The position numbers and the translations under genes were made by a program. Below the pieces are notes generated by a model. It saw nothing but the letters and a program-made list of their open reading frames with translations, was not told where the DNA came from and searched no databases. 38,914 bases of DNA from Nitrospirota bacterium (GTDB lineage Bacteria > Nitrospirota > Thermodesulfovibrionia > SZUA-242): assembly GCA_003235715.1 (NCBI GenBank), contig QJVM01000245.1, positions 1-38,914 on the forward strand, in the 5' to 3' direction. Shown in pieces: positions 9,067 through 19,038 of the stretch. Positions within the stretch are counted from its first letter, which is position 1; every line of letters starts with the position of its first letter.

Positions 9067-9714
9067 ATGGATACCGATGACCGATTGGCTGTCTTGATTC
9101 AGAAGATCAAACTTCTTGAAGCCCAGATCCTCGAGGAATTAGGCAGGAAGCAGAAAGAGTTTTTATACCACATCGCCGAAAAGCGCGTGCGTTTCCAGGA
9201 GACCGCGATCGCGGCCCACAAGAAGTTTCTCACACATATCCCCCGTTATATCCTGGAGGCGTCGCCGCTCAACATCCTCACCGCTCCGATCATCTGGAGC
9301 ATTGTCTTTCCGGCCCTGCTGATGGATCTCGTTCTGTCACTTTACCAGGCCGTCTGTTTTCCGGTTTACGGGATCCCGAAGGTGCGCAGAGGCGATTACA
9401 TGGTGATGGACCGACAGTATCTCAAGTACCTGAATCTGATCGAGAAGGCCAACTGCTACTACTGCGGCTACTTCAGCGGACTTCTGCTTTACATGGAGGA
9501 GGTCGCGGCCCGGACCGAGCAGTACTGGTGCCCCATCAAGCACGCACGGAAGGTCAAGGACACGCATAGCCGTTACCGAAAATTCTTTGACTACGGCGAT
9601 GCCGAGGCTTACCGAACCCGGTTGGAGGACGTCCGGAGAGACTTTGAGGACCTGAAGCCCAAACCGGCCGCAGAAACAAAGACTCAAAACCGGCCGAGGA
9701 AGGATCCGCGTTGA
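9067..9714 (+). CDS. Conserved hypothetical membrane-associated protein with Cys-rich motif
   Basis: 215 aa; hydrophobic segment TAPIIWSIVFPALLMDLVLSLYQAVCF followed by NCYYCGYFSG...YWCPIKHA. Confidence 0.7.
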   Translation: MDTDDRLAVLIQKIKLLEAQILEELGRKQKEFLYHIAEKRVRFQETAIAAHKKFLTHIPRYILEASPLNILTAPIIWSIVFPALLMDLVLSLYQAVCFPVYGIPKVRRGDYMVMDRQYLKYLNLIEKANCYYCGYFSGLLLYMEEVAARTEQYWCPIKHARKVKDTHSRYRKFFDYGDAEAYRTRLEDVRRDFEDLKPKPAAETKTQNRPRKDPR

Positions 9715-9961
9715 ACGAAACGGTGTCTCGTACTGATGACCGTGCCCGGTGCGCATGGTTCTTTACGAACCCCCAGAGCAACCTTCAGGACCATGAAGCG
9801 ACTGTCGGAAAAGTTCTTTGCTGTTCATAACCGTACACCCCCTGATCGGTATTGAACTCAACTCATTGACCCATAGTCTGCGTGATATTGAATTTGTATC
9901 CTGATGGTGATTAATGTTTTCAGGTTAAATTGGTTAAGACCGGAATTGGCCGGTTTGGATT

Positions 9962-10810
9962 ATGAGACTAACCAGACAGAAGCGACACGTTTGCATTGGT
10001 GACGTCCATGGGGAACGGGACGGCTTGGTCCGTATCCTGAAGCGCGCGCGTCTTGTAAACAAGGACCTGGCATGGAAGGGTGGGGACACGATTCTTGTGC
10101 AGACCGGGGACGTCATCGACCGGGGCCCGGACTCAGAAGGATGTGTTGAACTTCTCAGGAATCTTCAGCTGGGTGCTCAGGCGGCAGGCGGTCAGGTCAT
10201 CAGGCTCGTCGGAAATCACGAATTGATGATCCTTGAAGGAAATTTTGCCTACGTGGATTTTGAAAACCGGGAGAAGGTCGGTCAGGAACTTCGTGACGAT
10301 GTGCTGACCGGGCGTCTCCAGGGAGCCTTCACCGATGGCATCAGGCTGTTCACCCATGCGGGGCTGCGACCCAAAGTCCTCGGCATCCTGCTGAAAGAGA
10401 TGGAGGCCTCGGCCTCATCGACCCGAAATGTTCCGCTGCACCACATCACGGCCCGGATGAATCAGATCCTCCGGGAAGGGGTACAGAGCGGTGATTATTC
10501 GCACCCCATCTTCTGGGTGGACCCGGAGCGGGGCGGTACCGACCCGGCGGGAGGCATTTTCTGGGGAGACTATGACGAACTCTGCGATTCCCCGGAGGCC
10601 TGGAGAATTCCCCAGATTTTCGGACATACCCCTGCCGGGGAGCCGGAGATGATGCATTGCTGGAACGGGGCTCTCGTGGACATCGACCTCGGGATCAGCG
10701 GCGTGTACGGCGGCCACCTCGGCTATCTCGAGGTCAGGGGGGGGAGCCTCCGGGCCATTACCCTGGACAATGGGAAATGGGCCGCAACGAAAATTCCGCA
10801 AGGGACCTGA
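9962..10810 (+). CDS. Metallophosphoesterase (calcineurin-like, Ser/Thr phosphatase-like)
   Basis: 282 aa; motifs IGDVHGE, GDVIDRGPDS, VGNHELM, FTHAGLRP, FGHTPAGEPE. Confidence 0.93.
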   Translation: MRLTRQKRHVCIGDVHGERDGLVRILKRARLVNKDLAWKGGDTILVQTGDVIDRGPDSEGCVELLRNLQLGAQAAGGQVIRLVGNHELMILEGNFAYVDFENREKVGQELRDDVLTGRLQGAFTDGIRLFTHAGLRPKVLGILLKEMEASASSTRNVPLHHITARMNQILREGVQSGDYSHPIFWVDPERGGTDPAGGIFWGDYDELCDSPEAWRIPQIFGHTPAGEPEMMHCWNGALVDIDLGISGVYGGHLGYLEVRGGSLRAITLDNGKWAATKIPQGT

Positions 10811-10882
10811 CCCCGTGTCCCGTTCCTTCTTCTGGTTGGCTTATTCCATCGGCGTCGTGGATGTGATTCGGTGAGGACCGGC

Positions 10883-12265
10883 TCAGAGCCTTCGGGCGAG
10901 GGTGGCCGCGACCGTCTCCGGCGTGATCCGCCCGGTCTTTCGCAGCTGGTCGAGCGAACTCGCCATGGAATGCATTCCGTGTGTGGCACCGGTCTGTATC
11001 GCCGATTCGATCTGTTCCAGCGCGCCCGACCGGATCATGTTCGCGATGGCGTCAGTACAGACCAGGATCTCCGTTGCCGGAATGACCCCCGGTTTGTCTT
11101 CCCGCGCCAGCAAACGTAGAGAAATGATTCCCTTCAGGCAGTTCGCCAGCTGAAGCTGGATCTCCTGCTGTCTGTCCCGGGTGAAAAAATGAAAGGTCCG
11201 GAGGATGGACTGCACGCAATTGGCGGCTGGAAAGGTGGCCAGCACAAGGTGTCCGGTCTCCGCCGCGTTCAAGGCGGATTCCATGGTTTCCTGATCCCTC
11301 ACTTCACCGATGACGATGACGTCCGGGTCCTGGCGCATGGCTTCCCGAAGAGCGGCCGGATACGACCGCGTATCGACGCCTATTTCCCGTTGCTTGATGA
11401 TGCTCTTCTTGTAGGTATAGACGTATTCGATGGGACTCTCGAGGGTTACGATCACCGCGGCCCGTGTGGAATTGATATGGTCCACAATAGCGGCCACGGT
11501 CGTCGATTTCCCGGCCCCGGTTGGACCGGTGACCAGGACGAGACCCGTCCTCAATTCGGCAAACCGTTTCAGCACGATGGGTAGGTTGAGTTCCTGGAAG
11601 GTGTGCGCTGCCGGCTCGATTCTTCTGAAGGCGGCTTCCACATTTCCGCGCTGCATGTGAACGTTCACCCGGTACCGCAGGGTGGAGTCGATGGAGAGAG
11701 AAAAGTCCAGTTCAAGATCCCGGTCGAAGACGCGACGGTGTTCATCGTCCATGATGGTAAAGATCATGTCTCTCAGGTCCGGCCCCGAGAGTCTTTCCTC
11801 GCGAAGCGGTCTCAGTTCGCCGGCGATGCGGGCGATGGGCGGGTGGTCTGCCGAGAGGTGCAGATCCGATGCGCCGGTCTGGGCCGCCTGCCGGAGCAGA
11901 CCGATCGTATCCGAATGCTGGAGCGCGATCATGATCCGCGATCGAATCTCTTCGTCGAGATTCAGGAACTTCGCCCCGATCCGAAACGTGTTTTCGCCCC
12001 ATACTTCCGTTCCCGTCACCACTCCGCTGACCTGACAGGGATTACGGTTTCCGGGCTGTTCGTCGAGAAAAATTCTGATATTGGACCCCACGTCCAACTT
12101 TGATTTGGCGAGAAACGAAAGGCCGGACACGCTCATATCCTGAGTCCTGCCCTGAAGCAGGTCATCCCCTCCATCCTGGGGCCGATAATGGATAGGAAAC
12201 TTCAGCGCGATGCGCGGCGAACTTCTGCGGTTATGGGCGCCTTGACTGGAAACAGCGGTCTGCAT
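10883..12265 (-). CDS. PilZ domain - PilT-like twitching ATPase fusion
   Basis: PilZ signature RRSSPR...DMSVSGLSF, then PilT-like Walker A GPTGAGKST, VIVIGEVRDQETMESALNAAETGHLVLAT, AIANMIRSG. ORF is open to 12394; start chosen at MQTAVSS. Confidence 0.88.
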   Translation of the reverse strand: MQTAVSSQGAHNRRSSPRIALKFPIHYRPQDGGDDLLQGRTQDMSVSGLSFLAKSKLDVGSNIRIFLDEQPGNRNPCQVSGVVTGTEVWGENTFRIGAKFLNLDEEIRSRIMIALQHSDTIGLLRQAAQTGASDLHLSADHPPIARIAGELRPLREERLSGPDLRDMIFTIMDDEHRRVFDRDLELDFSLSIDSTLRYRVNVHMQRGNVEAAFRRIEPAAHTFQELNLPIVLKRFAELRTGLVLVTGPTGAGKSTTVAAIVDHINSTRAAVIVTLESPIEYVYTYKKSIIKQREIGVDTRSYPAALREAMRQDPDVIVIGEVRDQETMESALNAAETGHLVLATFPAANCVQSILRTFHFFTRDRQQEIQLQLANCLKGIISLRLLAREDKPGVIPATEILVCTDAIANMIRSGALEQIESAIQTGATHGMHSMASSLDQLRKTGRITPETVAATLARRL

Positions 12266-12390
12266 TCCTGGTTCTCCAGAAAAAGAACTTTCCCTATTAT
12301 AGAGGGTGTTCCCGATAATGCCGACACCAAAAAACCAGTACGGCGTTATTCCTGTAACAAAATCTTCCACAACCCCGAAGCAGGGCTTGT

Positions 12391-12897
12391 TCAAAGGTTC
12401 AGTCGGCGGGCGGTCCAGAACTTGTCATGCCAGTATTCGTTGGACAGATCTGAGAGGATAACTCCCTGGCTTGTCGAGGCATGAAGGAACAACCCCTCGT
12501 TCACATAGATGCCTACATGGCGCTTCTTCAGTCCGGTCTTGAAGAAGACCAGATCCAGAGGTTCCAGATGATTACGGGTAACCTTGCGTCCCACCCCGAG
12601 CAGTGCCTCTGTTGTGCGGGGCAGGTCGAGGTCGAATTGGTTCCGGAATGTCAGGTGAACAAAGCCGGAGCAATCAATGCCGTCACGGCCCAACCCTCCT
12701 TCCTGGTAGCGGACCCCTTTCCAATTTTCGTAATGACGGTAAAGCGTTTGTACCACGTAACCTTTCTCATCGGAAGAGGTATGCCGGGAAGCGGCGTCTG
12801 ATTCAGAGCTTACGCTTGCGCAACCGGCGGGACACAACAGGGCCGCAAGGATCAGAAGATGCAGGTGGAGCCGGGGCATGGATATCCTTGGAGTCAT
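12391..12897 (-). CDS. NlpC/P60 family (C40) endopeptidase, probable lipoprotein
   Basis: 168 aa; lipobox-like LLCPAGCAS; GIDCSGFVHLTF, KRHVGIYVNEGLFLHAST catalytic Cys/His motifs. Confidence 0.92.
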   Translation of the reverse strand: MTPRISMPRLHLHLLILAALLCPAGCASVSSESDAASRHTSSDEKGYVVQTLYRHYENWKGVRYQEGGLGRDGIDCSGFVHLTFRNQFDLDLPRTTEALLGVGRKVTRNHLEPLDLVFFKTGLKKRHVGIYVNEGLFLHASTSQGVILSDLSNEYWHDKFWTARRLNL

Positions 12898-13070
12898 TGG
12901 GCTGTCGGTTTCTTATCGGCGGGTCCTTGGAAAAAGCCAGTTTGCGGCTCCTCCGCATTCCCGTATACTCAACATGTGTACACAGAAGCTCCCACGCGAC
13001 CGGGGGCGCGGGTGCGTGTCTTCCTAGGGGCACAGTTTTCGCACCGGAGAGGGGCCCGACGGAACCAGCC

Positions 13071-14018
13071 ATGCCTTCGGAGGTGATCATCTCGGCCATT
13101 GCCAAACTGTTTCTCGTCGGTGCAACCGGCTTTGCGGCCATGCGTCTCCACGTACTCGATGAGAGGGTTATTCGAGGGCTGTCCCGTTACGTCACCTATC
13201 TATCCCTTCCCTGTCTCATTGTGGAGACCCTGGGGCGTGTGCTCCAGCCGCAATACGCGGGTTGGCTGGTGCTCTGCCTGGCTGGTGGTGTTGCCATTAT
13301 GGGCGCCGGGCTCTTGATTGCCTATCTTGTCGATATTCTGTTTCTTCGGTCGGCCGAACCGCATCCACGAGGTCTGTTTGTCTCGCTCTCTTCGGTTCAT
13401 AACTCCGGTTACCTGCCCATTCCGCTCGTAACAGCGATTCTCCCCGAAGCCCAGCAGGACGAGGCCCTGCTTTTTACCTTCATGCACATCTTCATCATGG
13501 GGCTGCTTTTCTGGTCCCTGGGGGTTCGGCTCATCTCGGGCGCGGCGGCGGATTCGCGGGAGAATCTCCGCCGGATTATGAATCCGCCCATGGGGGCTCT
13601 TCTCTTCAGTTTTATTTTCTTTATTCCCGGGACTCGTGAAGTTTTCTCGGATCTGAAGATATTTCAGACCGCGCTGCACCTTCTTGGGGAAAGCACGATA
13701 CCCATCGTGCTCATTATTCTGGGTGGTTCTCTCGCGATTAGACGGGACCGTACGGAACCTCGGTGGGGAATCGTATTCCTCAGTGCCGGTTTGCGCCTCC
13801 TGGTGGTGCCCGGGATCGTCCTGGCTTTCCTGAAGAACGTTCCACTCGAACAAATATTTGCCTTCACCCTCATGCTTCAGGCCTGCATGCCGGCGGCCAC
13901 CAACCATATTGTTGTGGTTCAGGAGTATGGTGGGGACGCGGCCCTGACCTCCCGCGCACTCCTCGTTCAGTATCTTGCCGCGGTCGTTACGGTCCCGATC
14001 TTTCTCCACGGCCTCTGA
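13071..14018 (+). CDS. AEC family transporter (auxin efflux carrier-like permease)
   Basis: Start MPSEVIISAIAKLFLVGATGF within ORF 12603..14018; about ten hydrophobic segments, MQACMPAATNHIVVVQEYGGD near the C terminus. Confidence 0.85.
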   Translation: MPSEVIISAIAKLFLVGATGFAAMRLHVLDERVIRGLSRYVTYLSLPCLIVETLGRVLQPQYAGWLVLCLAGGVAIMGAGLLIAYLVDILFLRSAEPHPRGLFVSLSSVHNSGYLPIPLVTAILPEAQQDEALLFTFMHIFIMGLLFWSLGVRLISGAAADSRENLRRIMNPPMGALLFSFIFFIPGTREVFSDLKIFQTALHLLGESTIPIVLIILGGSLAIRRDRTEPRWGIVFLSAGLRLLVVPGIVLAFLKNVPLEQIFAFTLMLQACMPAATNHIVVVQEYGGDAALTSRALLVQYLAAVVTVPIFLHGL

Positions 14019-14123
14019 GGCCAATATGCCTTGCGGCAAACAGAATCCGGAGTTGGGTGCGGCAGGGGGGCATCTCCCACGTCGTCATCTCATGATCCCG
14101 GTCGTTTCGAGCACGCCCTCTTC

Positions 14124-16055
14124 TCAAAGCTTGCCCGGTTTGGGTCTGGCCTGGAATGAGGACGGACCCGAGGCTTGTTGTAACCGTTTCAGCCGGTCTT
14201 TCTTCTGCCGGTGAGACGCTGCACTGTTGGAGCGCCTCGCCAGAAACACCGTCATCTGACACGCTGTACAGTCGAATTGCAGACGGAAGTGGTTTCCCTC
14301 ATGGTCTTCCAGGGTAAGGGGCTCGGGCGGGACAGGGGGCCTGCCGACTTGCGGGCAGAAACCCAGTTCAAATTTCAGGCAGTAACGGGAACACATGACG
14401 GCACGGCCATGCAGGTCAAGTCCGGATTCTGCGGCTGGTTCGATCTGCTTCACTCCATGACGCCGATAGAAGGTTTCGGCCCGGGTGTTCAACACGTTCC
14501 CCCGGTACGAGAGTTCTGTTTCAGGAAAGGGCGTGTGGTCCAGACCCCTCTCTGTCGCCAGGCGGGGACGATGACGTTCCCTCTCCCTGGACAGGGCTTC
14601 CAGCGCACGACGCCGGAGAGCATTCCAGGCCGCCCTGGGCAGGAACGGGACCGCCTCGAGGTCGCAGTGCACGTCCGTGCACAAGAACTCGCGATCTCCG
14701 CTCTTTGAGAGCTGTTTGCGAATCGTGGCGAGTCCCTGCTCCGGCTTACGGGACATCGGGATGAGACCTTCCTGTGCGGCTTCGGCCTGGAGACCTTCCT
14801 CGTCCTTCACGCAGAGGCGCAGACCCGTGGCGTCCTGCCTGACCGTGAACGCGATCGCGATGGTTCGCCGGGGACGATTCTTCCGGATATCCAGGAGGAA
14901 GCCATGGTCATGATTCCGGTGAACGGTGATTCCCGATTCCAGACCGTCCGCTGACTGGAGTTCCACGGTCCGTCCCTTAACCCTGTTGACCGTGCTTCCG
15001 CGCAACTTCTGATTCCGGTCAAAGAAGCAAAGACCGTCACCCGGGCCGATGTCCGATCCCCGGTCCAGGAGGACCTCGTTGCCCTGGACCGAGACCGCTC
15101 GCCCTACCGGCGGGCCGACCATCTTCGGGGTTTCCGGAGAACTCATGGGCGTGCGTTCGCCGCGCAGAAAGTAATCCGTATATCCCCGGTTGAACGTCTT
15201 GTCGGGGTCCGCGGTGAACCCGCCCCGCGAAGTGCCGGAAGAGCTTTTCCGTGCTCCGGTTCGGCCGAGCACCTCATCGAGTCTGTTTCGGTAATAGGCC
15301 GTTACATTGGAAACATACGTTTCATCCTTGAGGCGCCCTTCAATCTTGAACGAGGTAATACCCGCCTGGGCCAACTCATGGAGGTGTTCCGCCCGGTTCA
15401 GGTCGCGCAGAGAGAGGAGATGTCGGTCGTGCACGAGCACACGGCCGCTCCGGTCACGGAGGGTGTAGGCCTTGCGGCAAGGTTGTGCGCACTGGCCACG
15501 GTTTCCACTCCGGCCTCCCAGGGCATAGCTCATGAAACATTGGCCGCTGTAGGAGACGCAGAGCGCACCGTGCACAAAGACCTCCAATTCAATGCGCGGG
15601 GCTGCCTGCCGAATGGCGCGGATTTGATCAAAGCTCAGCTCCCGTGCGAGCACGGCTCGATGAAACCCAACGCGCTCCAGGAAGGCTACCCGCTCCGGAG
15701 TGTGATTGTGCATTTGTGTGCTGGCCGTGAGCGGAATGGGTGGCAGATCACATTCCAGCAGCCCCACATCCTGGATAATCACGGCATCGACGCCGATAGC
15801 GTATAACTGATGAATGAGGCGGACGGCGGCAGGAATTTCCTCGTCGCGAAGCAGGGTGTTGACGGTCGCGTATACCTTGACCCAGTACCGGTGCGCATAA
15901 GTCACGAGACGGGCGAAATCGTCCAGACTGTTTCCCGCCGCCTCGCGGGCCCCAAAAGCAGGTGGCCCCATGTATACGGCATCCGCACCGCTGTTGATCG
16001 CGGCGATTCCGCAATGGAGGTTGCGAGCAGGGGCGAGAAGTTCGAGGGATTTCAT
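14124..16055 (-). CDS. Peptidase U32 family protein (collagenase-like; DUF3656-type C terminus)
   Basis: 643 aa; LELLAPARNLHCGIAAINSGADAVYMG, LEVFVHGALCVSYSGQCFMSYALGGRSGNRGQCAQPCRKAY, ITSFKIEGRLKDETYVSNVTAYYR. Confidence 0.93.
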   Translation of the reverse strand: MKSLELLAPARNLHCGIAAINSGADAVYMGPPAFGAREAAGNSLDDFARLVTYAHRYWVKVYATVNTLLRDEEIPAAVRLIHQLYAIGVDAVIIQDVGLLECDLPPIPLTASTQMHNHTPERVAFLERVGFHRAVLARELSFDQIRAIRQAAPRIELEVFVHGALCVSYSGQCFMSYALGGRSGNRGQCAQPCRKAYTLRDRSGRVLVHDRHLLSLRDLNRAEHLHELAQAGITSFKIEGRLKDETYVSNVTAYYRNRLDEVLGRTGARKSSSGTSRGGFTADPDKTFNRGYTDYFLRGERTPMSSPETPKMVGPPVGRAVSVQGNEVLLDRGSDIGPGDGLCFFDRNQKLRGSTVNRVKGRTVELQSADGLESGITVHRNHDHGFLLDIRKNRPRRTIAIAFTVRQDATGLRLCVKDEEGLQAEAAQEGLIPMSRKPEQGLATIRKQLSKSGDREFLCTDVHCDLEAVPFLPRAAWNALRRRALEALSRERERHRPRLATERGLDHTPFPETELSYRGNVLNTRAETFYRRHGVKQIEPAAESGLDLHGRAVMCSRYCLKFELGFCPQVGRPPVPPEPLTLEDHEGNHFRLQFDCTACQMTVFLARRSNSAASHRQKKDRLKRLQQASGPSSFQARPKPGKL

Positions 16056-16121
16056 ATTGCCGTTAGCCCGGGAAGGCCGGCCCGGATGAAGCGCACTGGA
16101 GACAACGGTCGGGCCATGCCT

Positions 16122-16544
16122 TCAGACGGCAGGCCAGTTGAGGAGCCCCCGTACGATAAGGTCCGGCAGGATACGGTTGACCAGAATCGGTGTCAGCTCA
16201 GCCCGGTCAGAGTCCGGTCCGAACCAGACGAGTTCCCTGATTTCCGACGAGGCCACCGGTTCCCCGGCCAGGTCTCCCCTGTAGAGTTGAATCTCCAGGC
16301 TTTTGAACACTTCTGGATCATCTGTGGCTGCACGGTCCGTATACGTGCCGACGTATTCGACACGGGAAAGGGACACGTCGCCCAGTTCCTCCCGGATCTC
16401 GCGGGCCAGGCAATCCATCGGAGACTCGCCCGGCTCAATGCACCCTCCGGGAAGAATGAGCCTGGACGTGGTGTGTTTCTTGCGGCAAAAGAGGATACGG
16501 TTACCCGAGAGGACGAGGAGTCCCACCTTGTTGTAGTCTGCCAC
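16122..16544 (-). CDS. NUDIX hydrolase
   Basis: 140 aa; Nudix box GGCIEPGESPMDCLAREIREELG. Confidence 0.93.
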   Translation of the reverse strand: MADYNKVGLLVLSGNRILFCRKKHTTSRLILPGGCIEPGESPMDCLAREIREELGDVSLSRVEYVGTYTDRAATDDPEVFKSLEIQLYRGDLAGEPVASSEIRELVWFGPDSDRAELTPILVNRILPDLIVRGLLNWPAV

Positions 16545-16599
16545 GATTCAGTCCTCGCTCAGGAATTATGCGCTTCTGTTCCGCCCGCCACGGCCACGG

Positions 16600-17472
16600 T
16601 CAGACCAGGATAAGACTCCCGATGACTTCCCGGGCCCATTGCTCAAAGGTTTTCAGCCCTCGGAACATTTTTCGCGCTTCGCCAATATCCACCTTCAACC
16701 CGTTCCTGTTGAACCATTCGTACATCAAGGCCAAGTCTTCGCTGTATCTTCGGACTTCGCCGATCGGGACGTCTTCGTATATTACCCGTTTACAGAGCAA
16801 CCGCGAGAGAACTTCAGCGATTTGAGGTCCGGTAAGTTCGTCGCCAGCCAGTTCCAGGACGCGCCCCAGATAGGCTTCCCTGTTTCCGAAGGCCAGGCTC
16901 GCCACCGCCCCAATGTCGTCCACGGACACCATCGGCAAGCGGGTCTCAGGTTTCAGGGGCAGGGTCAGAAGGCCTTCCCGGATGCCCCTTCTCCATTCCG
17001 GCACAGTCGTGAGGTTCTCCATGAAGAATGCGGGCCGGATCACTGTGGCGGGAATCCCAATGGACCGGATATGTTCCTCGATCTTCCATTTGCTTTCGAA
17101 GTGCGGGATGCCGGTGTTTAGATCGGCATTGGCGACGCTCGAATATACGAAATGCTGAACGCCCTGGTCCCTCGCCATATTTGCCAGGCGGATCCCTTGA
17201 CGTGTCTCGGCCTGGACCCCCTGTTCCGTGAACGTCTGCACTCCGTAAACCCCATAGACCCCTTCCAGGGCCACCCGGACGGAGGTTTCTTCGTTCAGGT
17301 CTCCCTGAACGACCTCGACACCGTGTATCCTCAAGTCTCGGGCTCCGCTTCCGTCCGGATTACGGGTGAAGGCTCGGACGGCCCAGCCTGCCGTCATCAG
17401 GTGGCGTGCGACGGCTCCGCCCTGCTTGCCGGTGGCTCCGGTCACCAGTATGATCCTTTCTCGGGTGTTCAT
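16600..17472 (-). CDS. NmrA/HSCARG-like NAD(P)-binding protein
   Basis: Start MNTRERIILVTGATGKQGGAVARHLMTAG; GATGxxG NAD(P)-binding motif, NmrA-like overall. Confidence 0.9.
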   Translation of the reverse strand: MNTRERIILVTGATGKQGGAVARHLMTAGWAVRAFTRNPDGSGARDLRIHGVEVVQGDLNEETSVRVALEGVYGVYGVQTFTEQGVQAETRQGIRLANMARDQGVQHFVYSSVANADLNTGIPHFESKWKIEEHIRSIGIPATVIRPAFFMENLTTVPEWRRGIREGLLTLPLKPETRLPMVSVDDIGAVASLAFGNREAYLGRVLELAGDELTGPQIAEVLSRLLCKRVIYEDVPIGEVRRYSEDLALMYEWFNRNGLKVDIGEARKMFRGLKTFEQWAREVIGSLILV

Positions 17473-17655
17473 CTCTGATACCTCCTTTACGAAGGTTCGG
17501 CTGAAGGGGCACGCGTTCCCCTTGACCCCGGCCTGAGCGTTCTTCTCTAATTTCATCCTCCGCCCGGAGTGGAGAAGCTGTCAAACGGCCAGCGGGTGTA
17601 TCCTGAAATTACGAGGCCGGACGAGCCGCCATAACGTAGCTGGGGTGAAGAAACG

Positions 17656-18279
17656 ATGCACCATGAACCTTCCCGGACGGAACAACACGACTGGGAGACC
17701 TGGTATGAGGACGAAGCGGTTGAGTCGATGCCGTGGTTTCTCCGTGAACTGGATCAGGATTTTGACCAGAGTCTCAAGGAACTGCAGATTAACGGTCAGA
17801 GACGCGCCCTGGATCTCGGTTCGGGGCCCGGGACCCAGGCGATTCAACTGGCGGACCGGGGTTTCCGGGTGACCGGAGTGGATATCTCTCCAACGGCCGT
17901 CCGTAAGGCTTCAGAAAGGGCCAGGCGTGAAGGAAAAAAGGTCGAGTTTCTTCAGGACGATATTCTTCATACCCGATTGAACGGAAGACGATTCGAGGTC
18001 GTGGTCGACCGGGGGTGCTTTCATACGCTTCCCTTGGAGAGTCGACCGGTTTATGTGAAGACCGTATCCGCGCTGCTTGAGGACCAGGGAGTCCTCCTTC
18101 TCAAGTGTTTCAGTCACCTTCAGCCCGGAACGGACGGACCCTACCGATTGACGCCGGATGAGGTTCGGGAGCAGTTCGGGAAGGACTTTGAGATCCTGTC
18201 CCTTCGGGATTCCATATTTCTCGGTAATCACAAACCCCCTCCGAAGGCCCTGTATGCGATTCTAAGGAAGCGGCAATGA
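17656..18279 (+). CDS. Class I SAM-dependent methyltransferase
   Basis: 207 aa; ALDLGSGPGTQAIQLADRGFRVTGVDISPTAVRKA motif I. Confidence 0.92.
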   Translation: MHHEPSRTEQHDWETWYEDEAVESMPWFLRELDQDFDQSLKELQINGQRRALDLGSGPGTQAIQLADRGFRVTGVDISPTAVRKASERARREGKKVEFLQDDILHTRLNGRRFEVVVDRGCFHTLPLESRPVYVKTVSALLEDQGVLLLKCFSHLQPGTDGPYRLTPDEVREQFGKDFEILSLRDSIFLGNHKPPPKALYAILRKRQ

Positions 18280-18322
18280 TAGTCCGTCCTCCAATTGCCT
18301 TGCACGAACTGGCAAGAAAACA

Positions 18323-18886
18323 ATGAGCAGCCCCCTCACGGTTGTTCCCGCGGCCTATCCGTTCAGGCCTCTGCTCACCCTTATCCGGGACGAGGAAGGG
18401 CGGGTGCTCAAGCGAACCGTGACCCTGGAACTGGCCCAGGAAGCCCGCGAAACCTTCAACAGACTTCTTGACCCTTTCGCGCTCTCATGGGATGTGCTTG
18501 GGCCGCAGCTCAATGAGACATTTCCGGACCTGGGGGTCTGGCCCTGGGCGGTCGTGGCATTCCGGAAGGAGTTCCGGCTGATGGGACACGCCTGTTCCCT
18601 CCGAAAGAGTCCCCTGGACTATTCGCTCTCGTCCTATTCCCTTTGCGCCGATCCAAAACCCCAGGGTTCGGGAATCCCGCGGGTTTCGCTGGCATTGATT
18701 CAGAGGAAAGAGGTCCTCGAGGACCTTGGCCAGCGTTCCCTCCTGTTCAAGGGGGCTTGGGACCTCGTGCGGGACGCCGGGAACCAAACACGCTGGCTCG
18801 TGCTGCCCCCCGATCCCCCGGAGCCCTGGCTGGAGAGCCTGTCCAAAGAGGACGACCGGCTCTACAGGACCATGCTGAAAGGTTGA
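18323..18886 (+). CDS. Hypothetical protein
   Basis: 187 aa ORF following the methyltransferase gene on the same strand; no recognised domain. Confidence 0.6.
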   Translation: MSSPLTVVPAAYPFRPLLTLIRDEEGRVLKRTVTLELAQEARETFNRLLDPFALSWDVLGPQLNETFPDLGVWPWAVVAFRKEFRLMGHACSLRKSPLDYSLSSYSLCADPKPQGSGIPRVSLALIQRKEVLEDLGQRSLLFKGAWDLVRDAGNQTRWLVLPPDPPEPWLESLSKEDDRLYRTMLKG

Positions 18887-19038
18887 CGGCGGCTTACGGA
18901 ATCGGGGGGCATACCGAGCGGTTCAGCACCGCCTGTTCCCGCCTTTAGAGGTCCGGATGCCTGTTTTACTGGCGAAGGTCTTGCGGAAACGCGGGTGGTG
19001 ACCATGCCCGAGCAAGGGTTAAGGATAACCGGGCGTTC

